Origin: a virus
Virus record (IMG/VR): IMGVR_UViG_3300036770_007199
Span: 1 to 31,772 of that record
Length of the DNA stretch: 31,772 bases
Reading direction: 5' to 3' (one strand)
The position numbers and the translations under genes were made by a program. The notes under the pieces were generated by a model that saw nothing but the letters and a program-made list of their open reading frames with translations, was not told the origin of the DNA and made no database searches. Shown one piece after another: positions 22,861 to 29,530 of the stretch; within the stretch, counting starts at the first letter, position 1; each line of letters opens with the position of its first letter.

Positions 22861-24051
22861 ATGTCACAAGAACTTCTTGAAAGCCGTTGGGACGAGACCA
22901 AAGATGCCCTTATGGAAGGGCTCAAAGGCTCCCGCCGCAACACCATGGGTGTTATCCTTGAGAATACCAAACGGTACCTCAAAGAAAACGCTTCTGCTGG
23001 TAGTACCGCTTCTGGTAATATCGCAACGCTTAACCGTGTGATTCTGCCCGTGATACGGCGAGTCATGCCCACTGTGATCGCCAACGAAATTGTTGGTGTT
23101 CAGCCCATGACAGGTCCGGTTGGACAGATCCACACCCTGCGTGTGCGGTATGCCACTACCATGACCGACTCATCTGCTGCTGCTACCAGCACTGTGGCCG
23201 GTGAAGAGGCTCTGAGCCCCTTCAAGATCGCGCAGGCATATTCCGGTGGTGTGGGTGCCACACAAAGCACCTACGGTGGTGCCAACACAGCTACACTCGA
23301 GGGTGCAGGCGGACGCAACATTTCCGTGCAGATCCTCAAGCAGGCCGTGGAAGCCAAAACTCGTAAGCTGCAAGCTCGCTGGACATTTGAAGCTGCTCAA
23401 GACGCACAGGCCATGCACGGCATTGACGTTGAAGCAGAAATCATGGCAGCTCTTGCACAAGAGATCACAGCTGAGATCGATCAAGAGATCCTCTTGAGCC
23501 TCCGCAGCTTGGCCTCTACTGAGTTCACCTACAACCAAGCAACGGTTTCGGGTACTGCCACATTCGTGGGTGATGAGCATGCTGCTCTTGCTGTGCTGAT
23601 CAATCGTGTGGCCAACTTGATTGCTCAGCGTACACGTCGCGGTGCAGGTAACTGGGCTGTGGTATCGCCTGCGTCACTCACTGTGCTGCAGAGCGCCACA
23701 ACTTCGGCCTTTGCCAGAACCACCGAAGGCACCTTTGAAGCTCCCACAAACACCAAGTTTGTTGGTACCTTGAACGGCGCCATGCGTGTGTTTGTTGACT
23801 CTTATGCTTCTGACACGACACCTGTGTTGGTGGGCTACAAAGGTTCAAGTGAGGCAGATGCTGCAGCGTTCTACTGCCCCTACATTCCCTTGATGAGTTC
23901 AGGTGTTGTGCTTGATCCCACAACGTTCGAACCAGTGGTCAGCTTTATGACGAGGTACGGATACATAGAATTGACAAACACTGCAAGTTCGTTCGGTAAT
24001 GCGGGCGACTATGTTGGTGAAATCGCGGTCCAAAATCTTTCGTTCAGCTGA
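22861..24051 (+). CDS. 23: Major capsid protein gp23
   Basis: 396 residues, clearly shorter than T4 gp23 (521), as in distant T4-like ('far-T4') phages. Diagnostic stretches: LNRVILPVIRRVMPTVIANEIVGVQPMTGPVGQIHTLRVRYA (about 58-100), the HK97-fold N-terminal region of T4-type capsids; KQAVEAKTRKLQARWTFEAAQDAQAMHGIDVEAE (about 160-195); RRGAGNWAVVSPASLTVL; and a C-terminal YCPYIPLM ... DPTTFEPVVSFMTRYGY. It forms the hexameric shell. An AAGGAG ribosome-binding site precedes the ATG by 7 bases. A strong intrinsic terminator follows 25 bases after the stop, which closes the head operon. The phylogenetic signal of this gene would be the best handle on the phage's relatives. Confidence 0.95.
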   Translation: MSQELLESRWDETKDALMEGLKGSRRNTMGVILENTKRYLKENASAGSTASGNIATLNRVILPVIRRVMPTVIANEIVGVQPMTGPVGQIHTLRVRYATTMTDSSAAATSTVAGEEALSPFKIAQAYSGGVGATQSTYGGANTATLEGAGGRNISVQILKQAVEAKTRKLQARWTFEAAQDAQAMHGIDVEAEIMAALAQEITAEIDQEILLSLRSLASTEFTYNQATVSGTATFVGDEHAALAVLINRVANLIAQRTRRGAGNWAVVSPASLTVLQSATTSAFARTTEGTFEAPTNTKFVGTLNGAMRVFVDSYASDTTPVLVGYKGSSEADAAAFYCPYIPLMSSGVVLDPTTFEPVVSFMTRYGYIELTNTASSFGNAGDYVGEIAVQNLSFS

Positions 24052-24076
24052 TCAACAATCGGTTGTTTCGAATATC

Positions 24077-24104
24077 AAAAAACCTCACTTCGGTGGGGTT
24101 TTTT
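24077..24104 (+). terminator. Intrinsic terminator with UUCG tetraloop after gp23
   Basis: AAAAAACCTCAC (24077-24088), loop TTCG (24089-24092), then GTGGGGTTTTTT (24093-24104). This is a 12-bp stem with one G-T wobble, an extra-stable tetraloop and a T-run, so it is a classic Rho-independent terminator. The A-run on the 5' side means that it could also work on the opposite strand. Confidence 0.92.
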
Positions 24105-24135
24105 GTTGACATAATGTTTATTTTGTGCTAACTTA

Positions 24136-24143
24136 CATAAATA
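24136..24143 (+). promoter_or_regulatory. Late promoter octamer CATAAATA before the HNH gene
   Basis: The octamer ends 5 bases before the ATG at 24149, with no Shine-Dalgarno between. A TTGACA at 24106-24111 lies 25 bases upstream, but its 17-base-spaced -10 box (TAACTT) is poor. Expression is most likely late and from a nearly leaderless message. Confidence 0.6.
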
Positions 24144-24148
24144 ACATT

Positions 24149-24910
24149 ATGAACAAATACACTCGTTGGTATAATCAAATCATTGAATGTGCTCGTTTTC
24201 GCATCATCGATACCTATACCGAAACACATCACATCCAGCCACGCAGTCTTGGTGGCACGGATGACGCCCATAATCTTGTTGAACTTACTGCTCGTGAACA
24301 CTTCATATGCCACTGGCTCTTGGTCAAAATGACCACCGGCGAAGATCATTACAAGATGCTTAACGCCTTGCGAATGATGCGAGCAGAAAAACACGGGCAA
24401 CACCGATATGAAACTGCAATAACGAGCCGTGTTTATGAAAGCATCAAACAAGAATACTCGCGACTACAAAGCAAACGCATACGGGGTGAAAACAATCCAA
24501 TGTGGGGCAAAACACACACTGAAGAAGCACGCCAAGCGATCAGAGAAAAGAACACAGGCAAGAAACTCACAGAAGAACAGATAGCACGACAAGTGGCTGC
24601 ACAAACAGGACGTAAGCGTGCCCCGTTTGGTGAAGAGTGGCGTGCCAAGATGTCAGAAAGCAAACGCGGAGAGAAGAACAATCGCTACGGTGTAGAAGTT
24701 TCTGACGAAACACGGCGCAAGATCGGAGATCGGATCCGTGGCCGTAAACAGAGCGAAGAAGAAAAGCAACGCCGTGGTGAAGCTAATCGAGGTAAGATCA
24801 AACCCAAGATACTCTGCCCCCACTGTGACCAGATGATAGCGGTCAACACCTACCCCCGCTGGCACGGTGACCGCTGTGCTCAAGCACCGGATACACAGCA
24901 TCAGGGATAA
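24149..24910 (+). CDS. Free-standing HNH homing endonuclease with NUMOD-type repeats
   Basis: 253 residues. MNKYTRWYNQIIECARF is the typical N-terminus of T4-like mobile HNH endonucleases; an in-frame ATG 8 codons upstream would read through the promoter. The HNH site is ETHHIQPRSLGG, then NLVELTAREHFICHWLL (H27, H28, N42, H51/H55). Two DNA-binding repeats of the NUMOD3 kind follow: GENNPMWGKTHTEEARQAI (about 120-138) and GEKNNRYGVEVSDETRRKI (about 180-198), both with basic helices. The C-terminus is a zinc-ribbon-like CPHC ... H ... C (about 222-245). It nicks or cuts cognate alleles lacking the gene, so it spreads by gap repair. It sits between gp23 and the next virion gene with its own promoter. 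Confidence 0.85.
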   Translation: MNKYTRWYNQIIECARFRIIDTYTETHHIQPRSLGGTDDAHNLVELTAREHFICHWLLVKMTTGEDHYKMLNALRMMRAEKHGQHRYETAITSRVYESIKQEYSRLQSKRIRGENNPMWGKTHTEEARQAIREKNTGKKLTEEQIARQVAAQTGRKRAPFGEEWRAKMSESKRGEKNNRYGVEVSDETRRKIGDRIRGRKQSEEEKQRRGEANRGKIKPKILCPHCDQMIAVNTYPRWHGDRCAQAPDTQHQG

Positions 24911-25000
24911 GTACTTGTAACACACCCTGTGTTTTATGCGGCGCTGACCCACCGCGTACGAGCTAGAACCTCGATCGGACTTCTTTGAAGGAGAAAACAA

Positions 25001-25555
25001 ATGGGACGTCCTCTCAAAATAGCAAAACTTCTCACTGCCAGTGGTGTTGGCCGTGACATCAGCAATCCTGTGGTATCCTCACTCACCAATCCAGTCACAC
25101 CTGCAGGTGTGGACTCGGACGAGTTCTACGGTGTGGTCGGCGGCCAGATCCAGTCAGATGGCACAGCCGCAGCCGGCCCCAGCAAGAAAAATCCTGTGCT
25201 TCGAGTGCGCGTGCACATCGCTGGTGAAAGCGAAGACGATGGGTTTATCCTACGCCAAAAAGGTTCTCGCAAATATCTAGTCCAGGACACTTCGGGCAAT
25301 GTGGGCGTGTGTGTACTGGCTGATCAAGCAGATTCCAGTGTCAGCGCAGGCAACATGACCATCAGCGTGGACACTGATGGTTCCAGCCTGATACGGCTCA
25401 CCAAGCTCACCAACAAGTTTGGTGTAGACTTCAGCGGTGATCAGTGGTTCTTGAATTTCTTTTCAGGCGTAGACGGCGAAACAGCCATCAAGTCAGGTGC
25501 TGCCAACAACGGTACCATCAATCTAGCCAAGGTAGAAGGCTGGCCACAGCCATAA
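25001..25555 (+). CDS. Virion-associated protein of unknown function
   Basis: 184 residues beginning MGRPLKIAKLLT, an N-terminus I associate with a structural protein near the capsid/fibre genes of marine T4-like phages. The body is beta-rich with Gly, Ser and Asp turns (VLRVRVHIAGESEDDGFILRQKGSRKYLVQDTSGNVGVCVL) and resembles small Ig-like or decoration-type domains; there are no catalytic motifs. It has a strong AAGGAG ribosome-binding site 8 bases before the ATG. It is followed 16 bases after the stop by a terminator-like hairpin (25572-25603). Possibly a capsid decoration or head-surface protein; unproven. Confidence 0.65.
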   Translation: MGRPLKIAKLLTASGVGRDISNPVVSSLTNPVTPAGVDSDEFYGVVGGQIQSDGTAAAGPSKKNPVLRVRVHIAGESEDDGFILRQKGSRKYLVQDTSGNVGVCVLADQADSSVSAGNMTISVDTDGSSLIRLTKLTNKFGVDFSGDQWFLNFFSGVDGETAIKSGAANNGTINLAKVEGWPQP

Positions 25556-25571
25556 TCTTTGCTGCATCGGT

Positions 25572-25603
25572 ATCCTCCCTGCTAACTACAGGGAGGATTT
25601 TTT
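25572..25603 (+). terminator. Intrinsic terminator whose 3' arm holds the next gene's ribosome-binding site
   Basis: ATCCTCCCTG (25572-25581) pairs perfectly with CAGGGAGGAT (25589-25598) across a 7-base loop, followed by TTTTT and then immediately the ATG at 25604. The 3' arm contains GGGAGGA, a strong Shine-Dalgarno 6-7 bases before that ATG, so the folded hairpin would both end transcription and hide the ribosome-binding site. Confidence 0.8.
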
Positions 25604-26176
25604 ATGGCCGCATATGTGTTGGGTAATGGCGTGAGCCGACGGGATGTGTCAGTGGAGCGATTGCTGCAGCTAGGAGCTGTGTATGGTTGTAATGCTATCT
25701 ATCGAGATCATGCAGTCACGGTATTGGTGGCCACTGATCAGCCCATGGCCGCTGAAATCGAACAGTCGGGCTACAGCAGAGATCATAGATTTTACACGCG
25801 TCGTCCTCGCTCCGAATTTGGTGGGCTGCCGGTGCCTCAGAAATACTACGGATTCAGTTCTGGTCCTATCGCTGCTGGTCTAGCCGCTCGCGACGGTGCG
25901 GATCAGGTCTATCTCATTGGGTTTGACATGGCTCCAGATCCGGTTGGCAGATTCAACAATGTCTATGCAGGGTCAGTGAACTACAAACCATTGGGAGCAG
26001 CTCCCACATTTACGGGCAATTGGGTACGACAGCTCACACAGATCATGCAGGATCACCCAGACAGTCGATTCATACACGTGGCCGGGGATACCACAGCTGA
26101 CATCGCTGAATTCCATCGCGTGCGCAATCACGAAAGGATGACGATGGCCAGATTTTTACGACTGATAAATAAATGA
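25604..26176 (+). CDS. Unknown Rossmann-like protein (DUF115/glycosyltransferase-like appearance)
   Basis: 190 residues. It starts AAYVLGNGVSRRDVSVERLLQLGAVYGCNAIYRD; a nucleotide-binding-like GNGxSR turn is followed by VTVLVATDQPMAAEI and then QVYLIGFDM and NNVYAG. This strand-turn-helix order, with an 'LGNGPS' start and 'GFD' later, resembles DUF115 and sialyltransferase-like folds (GT-A/Rossmann variants). The catalytic role is not shown. The start codon directly abuts the T-run of a terminator, and its ribosome-binding site is inside the hairpin. The end (LRLINK) contains a late octamer in its coding sequence. Its place among virion genes suggests late expression; a role in surface glycosylation is speculative. 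Confidence 0.5.
   Translation: MAAYVLGNGVSRRDVSVERLLQLGAVYGCNAIYRDHAVTVLVATDQPMAAEIEQSGYSRDHRFYTRRPRSEFGGLPVPQKYYGFSSGPIAAGLAARDGADQVYLIGFDMAPDPVGRFNNVYAGSVNYKPLGAAPTFTGNWVRQLTQIMQDHPDSRFIHVAGDTTADIAEFHRVRNHERMTMARFLRLINK
26164..26171 (+). promoter_or_regulatory. Late promoter octamer GATAAATA inside the end of the preceding gene
   Basis: It lies within the last five codons of the preceding gene and 21 bases before the ATG at 26193. With T4 spacing it would give a leader of about 14 bases. Confidence 0.65.
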
Positions 26177-26192
26177 TCTTGGACTCCGATCA

Positions 26193-26840
26193 ATGACCAC
26201 GCACAAAAGAATCAACGATGATTACCGTATAACAGCGGTCAACAATGACCGTGTCACCGTGGACTGCCACACGTTTGAAATCAATGGAAATCTCCTGGTG
26301 TTCGGCGATGTTGCAAATGTTGTGACCACAGAACTGTTTGTTGATGATCCTTTCATTACCATCGCTGCCAACAATGCCGGAGCCAACACCGCGGTAGCTT
26401 TGTTCACAGAACAGGGCATCGTGTCACAGACCTCGGCCAACACATTTGCTGCACTGCGATTCAACAATGCCACTGCCAACTGGGAAATCAGCCCATCAGT
26501 GACCGCCAATGGATCAGCTATCACCAGCTACCAGGCCATTGGCACTGCCACAGCTGGATCTGTGGGCGGCCCTCTCGCCAGCATACAGTTCCATGACACC
26601 GGCAATGTGTTTGGTGGATCCGCTGATTTTGTGTGGAATTCCGGCAATAGCAGTGTGTACCATCAAGGACACTACATCTTTGGCAACATAGGATCAGCTC
26701 CTGCGTCCACGGCCAACAGTGCCAGCCTTTACAATTCTACGGTCAGCAGTGGCGGCACCGGAGTCTATGTCAGGTCAGACACAGTAGATGACGAACTTTG
26801 CAGCCGCAGCAAAGCCATAGTTTTTGGCATTATTTTCTAA
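26193..26840 (+). CDS. Fibre-like structural protein
   Basis: 215 residues. Residues 28-75 read EINGNLLVFGDVANVVTTELFVDDPFITIAANNAG, the 'GNL-V-G-V ... T-L-V-D-P-I-I' module that recurs in the large fibre gene at 29531. A Gly/Ser/Thr/Asn-rich beta region follows, and the end VYVRSDTVDDELCSRSKAIVFGIIF looks like a conserved C-terminal cap of T4-like virion proteins. Low charge and high Asn/Gly/Thr content fit an extended beta-helical or fibrous subunit. A leader with a weak Shine-Dalgarno follows a late octamer. Probably a tail-fibre or neck/whisker component; the exact place in the virion is unknown. Confidence 0.6.
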   Translation: MTTHKRINDDYRITAVNNDRVTVDCHTFEINGNLLVFGDVANVVTTELFVDDPFITIAANNAGANTAVALFTEQGIVSQTSANTFAALRFNNATANWEISPSVTANGSAITSYQAIGTATAGSVGGPLASIQFHDTGNVFGGSADFVWNSGNSSVYHQGHYIFGNIGSAPASTANSASLYNSTVSSGGTGVYVRSDTVDDELCSRSKAIVFGIIF

Positions 26841-26849
26841 GGAAAGAAT

Positions 26850-27167
26850 ATGGCAATCAACAACACACGCCTGACATCCACGGCACTGACATCAGTTTTT
26901 ACTTCCAGTGGGCAGACCGCAATCACGGTGATGTATTTCTGTAATCACAGCAGTGGATCAGCGATCATAGACGTATATGCTGTCAACAATGATGACAGCA
27001 GTGCTGGCAGTCTTGACAACATCATACTCAGTCAGCTAGAGATTACAGCCAACGATACCTATGTGATGAGCGCAGAAAAACTCATTCTTGACAACGGCGA
27101 CGAGATCGAAGTACAGGTCAACACCGCAGATGCGGTCACGGTCACTGTGAGTTCAATCGGTATCTAG
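26850..27167 (+). CDS. Small beta-rich virion protein
   Basis: 105 residues: MAINNTRLTSTALTSVFTSSGQTAITVMYFCNHSSGSAIIDVYAVN, then LEITANDTYVMSAEKLILDNGDEIEVQV. The alternating pattern fits a single beta-sandwich domain as found in fibre-tip or head-decoration proteins. A good ribosome-binding site (AAGGAAAG) lies 6 bases before the ATG, and the next gene's GTG start is one base after the stop. I do not recognise a named family. It belongs to the fibre gene run between two late promoters. Confidence 0.6.
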   Translation: MAINNTRLTSTALTSVFTSSGQTAITVMYFCNHSSGSAIIDVYAVNNDDSSAGSLDNIILSQLEITANDTYVMSAEKLILDNGDEIEVQVNTADAVTVTVSSIGI

Positions 27168-27168
27168 C

Positions 27169-27567
27169 GTGGGCAATTTTGTAAAAAATCGAGAGCTTGA
27201 AAGCGGCAGCAGTTCTGTGGTAGTTCCAGGTGGACCCACAGCAAGTCGTCCTGAATCTCCGGTATTTGGCCAGTTCCGTTACAACACCGATATTGCCAAG
27301 CTGGAGTTTTTCAATGGGTCGCAATTCAAGCCCATCACCGAAGCCGGTGCTGTGGTCTACACTGTGGACAGTTTCACTGGCGATGGATCCACAGTGACGT
27401 TTACTATGTCAAAATCAGAAAGCCAAGAAAAGCAGATCATTGTTTTTGTAGGATCAATCTATCAAGACCCCACCACTGCCTATACCGTGGACGGTGGTTT
27501 TGACATCACATTTACTTCAGCACCGCCCACGAGCGAGCCAATCTCAGTAATCCACGCTGAAACCTAG
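27169..27567 (+). CDS. Fibre-like protein with collar-type module
   Basis: 132 residues from a GTG start one base after the upstream stop, so it depends on coupling. The core, GPTASRPESPVFGQFRYNTDIAKLEFFNGSQFKPI (about 23-57), is a module also found at about residues 265-300 of the next gene (TAQQPVYPSAGTVRFNTDSATLELWNGSAWLDL). A second region, VTFTMSKSESQEKQIIVFVGSIYQDPTTAYTVDGGFDITFTSAPP, matches a similar region there (GIIVNTNGVLQLPDVAYSVSGNQITFAEAPL). These paired domains are common in tail fibres of T4-like phages. It is likely a short fibre or adaptor protein that shares an ancestor with its neighbour. Confidence 0.6.
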   Translation: MGNFVKNRELESGSSSVVVPGGPTASRPESPVFGQFRYNTDIAKLEFFNGSQFKPITEAGAVVYTVDSFTGDGSTVTFTMSKSESQEKQIIVFVGSIYQDPTTAYTVDGGFDITFTSAPPTSEPISVIHAET

Positions 27568-27568
27568 C

Positions 27569-27576
27569 CATAAATA
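27569..27576 (+). promoter_or_regulatory. Late promoter octamer CATAAATA
   Basis: Two bases after the preceding stop and 18 bases before the ATG at 27595. The transcript would include the CAGGA ribosome-binding site (27584-27588), so this is a conventional late promoter with leader. Confidence 0.75.
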
Positions 27577-27594
27577 TCCCAAACAGGATACGCA

Positions 27595-29301
27595 ATGGCC
27601 ATAAATCGAATTTCCGGTAACATTCTTGCCGACGATCTCCGTCGCGGTGCCAACCTTGCTGTGCAAGGAAATCTCATTTATTTTGACATCAGCAACGATC
27701 GCGTGGGTATCCTGACCAGTTCGCCTCAAGAAGATTTTGACATCGAAGGCAATCTCCGTGTGGGCAATGTCACGGTGTACGAGCAGGGCAACATCGACGC
27801 AGGATTGATCTGGATCAATAATCTGCAAGATCCACTGGCACCTCAGGATTCAGCTACCAAAAACTATGTAGATAATGTCGTTAGCAATGTCAATATCGTT
27901 ATCTCGGATGGTGCTAACACCCAACAGATATTCAATGGTAATGTCATAACATTCTTGGCTGTGGCCAACCAAACAGCTATCGAAGTCACGGCCACAAACA
28001 ATGTCACTGTTGGACTGGCCGATAATGTCACCATCAATCAGGCTCTCACGGTCCAGGGCAACCTGTCAGCTGATAATCTTTTGGTAAATCTTGCTATTAA
28101 CAGCGATTCGATCGCGGTCCAGGGCAACATTTCTGGCAATTATCTCAACATCAACAGTATCAGCACCACTGACATCACGGCATCAGGAAATATTGAAGCC
28201 GCAGGCAACATCACAGCCAATGAGCTCACTGCCAATATCATGGTTGCTGACACTGCTAACATTGGTAACCTCACATTCACAGACACAACTATTGGCACAG
28301 CCAACTCGGGTACCAACATTGTGTTGTCAATCCAGGATCCGGGGCTAGCCGTCATTGACACTACCACAGGTTTGATATTGCCATCGGGAAATACCGCACA
28401 ACAACCGGTATACCCCAGTGCTGGCACAGTGAGATTCAATACTGATTCGGCCACACTGGAACTGTGGAATGGATCGGCCTGGCTAGATCTCAGCGAAAAT
28501 CTTTCTAATTTGGCATCGCAGGTTATCACCGGCGATGCGGCCAATGTCACATTTGATCTAGATTATACCACTACCAGCACTGGTATCATAGTCAACACCA
28601 ACGGTGTGCTGCAGTTGCCAGACGTGGCTTATTCGGTGTCAGGCAATCAGATCACTTTTGCAGAAGCACCATTGGAATCAGACACCATTGAAGTACGCTT
28701 TGTTTCGCGGATGTCAACGGTCACAGCGATAACCAACATTTCTGGAAACGCACGAGTCGAAACCCTGTCAAATGCACCCACGGTTGGAATTACTGGTAAC
28801 CTAGTGCCTGCAGTAGCCAATGTGTACAGTCTTGGCACCGCGGCCAATCGCTGGAGCGACCTCTATCTATCGGGCTCGACCCTGACACTGGGCAATATCC
28901 TGATCAAAAATATCACGGGCAACGTGATATCTTTTCTGACAGCTGACGGGGTGACTCCAGCAGTGTTAGATGCCAACGCAGAAATAGTGTCAGATGCCAT
29001 ACAGTCTGGCAACAGTGCTGTGGAATTTGACGGAGTTGATGGCAACCTTGATGTTTCAATCAATGGCAATACCTTGGCAGTATTTTCTGCTGAAGGTCTC
29101 GCATTGACCGGTAATATACAGGCTGGCACAGTCACAGCCAACGTGATTGGCGGTTTTTTGCAGGTGGCTCAGTATGCCAATGCCACGGTTAGAGATTCTG
29201 CTATTCCTGTTCCTGCAGCCGGAATGGTGGTGTTGACCGGCAATGTGTTCCAGGGATATACTGGAGCAGGATGGATCAACTTCACTGGGTTTGACAACTA
29301 G
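27595..29301 (+). CDS. Large tail-fibre-like protein
   Basis: 568 residues. The N-terminus MAINRISGNILADDLRRGANLAVQGNLIYFDI may attach to the virion. LQDPLAPQDSATKNYVDNVV (about 78-97) is the fibre motif 'DAATKxYVD'. A long beta-rich stretch with imperfect NxTVxGNLSADNL-type repeats follows (about 130-240), then the collar-type module at about 265-360, then VANVYSLGTAANRWSDLYLSGSTLTLGN (about 402-429), a hallmark of trimeric phage fibres. It ends with a short cap, GMVVLTGNVFQGYTGAGWINFTGFDN. It probably contacts the host receptor or forms the fibre shaft. A late promoter and AGGA ribosome-binding site precede it. The host-binding part cannot be identified. Confidence 0.75.
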   Translation: MAINRISGNILADDLRRGANLAVQGNLIYFDISNDRVGILTSSPQEDFDIEGNLRVGNVTVYEQGNIDAGLIWINNLQDPLAPQDSATKNYVDNVVSNVNIVISDGANTQQIFNGNVITFLAVANQTAIEVTATNNVTVGLADNVTINQALTVQGNLSADNLLVNLAINSDSIAVQGNISGNYLNINSISTTDITASGNIEAAGNITANELTANIMVADTANIGNLTFTDTTIGTANSGTNIVLSIQDPGLAVIDTTTGLILPSGNTAQQPVYPSAGTVRFNTDSATLELWNGSAWLDLSENLSNLASQVITGDAANVTFDLDYTTTSTGIIVNTNGVLQLPDVAYSVSGNQITFAEAPLESDTIEVRFVSRMSTVTAITNISGNARVETLSNAPTVGITGNLVPAVANVYSLGTAANRWSDLYLSGSTLTLGNILIKNITGNVISFLTADGVTPAVLDANAEIVSDAIQSGNSAVEFDGVDGNLDVSINGNTLAVFSAEGLALTGNIQAGTVTANVIGGFLQVAQYANATVRDSAIPVPAAGMVVLTGNVFQGYTGAGWINFTGFDN

Positions 29302-29344
29302 CCAGGTACGAAAATTTCGTGCTAGATTTCAAGATCTTGATCTT

Positions 29345-29359
29345 TGCATAAATATCCTA
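29345..29359 (+). promoter_or_regulatory. Late octamer CATAAATA (first copy of a 15-base direct repeat)
   Basis: CATAAATA occupies 29347-29354 inside a 15-base sequence that recurs exactly at 29491-29505. No well-formed gene starts just downstream: the nearest ATG (29376) opens a seven-codon frame. Confidence 0.55.
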
Positions 29360-29490
29360 CGATTCCTGGCAGGATATGGTGCTGATCGCACCGGCCTGAC
29401 ACACGCATTGCAAGCTGATCTACAATCGTTTGGATCAGCGATTCCCTCGACTGCCAATATTCTATCCACAGAGAGAGAAAAATTCCAACC

Positions 29491-29505
29491 TGCATAAATA
29501 TCCTA
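29491..29505 (+). promoter_or_regulatory. Late octamer CATAAATA (second copy) before the repeat-fibre gene
   Basis: CATAAATA at 29493-29500 lies 30 bases before the ATG at 29531; a GGAGAAAA ribosome-binding site (29520-29527) lies in between. This is the likely promoter of the repeat-containing fibre gene. Confidence 0.75.
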
Positions 29506-29530
29506 GATAGTCTTTGACCGGAGAAAACGC

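Larger units (their letters stand above)
29302..29530. other. Intergenic spacer between two fibre genes
   Basis: 229 bases with two identical late-promoter segments. Near the 5' end, CTAGC ... GCTAG (29300-29304 with 29321-29325 approximately) brackets an ACGAA/TTCGT inverted repeat without a T-run, a possible weak terminator or 3' processing hairpin. The stretch between the promoters (29360-29490) has one open frame without a start codon, and I see no gene in it. Confidence 0.5.

Noticed and set aside
29376-29399. Seven-codon leader peptide after the first 29347 promoter
   Set aside because: AGGA lies only one base from the ATG, too close to act as its ribosome-binding site, and nothing downstream suggests attenuation.
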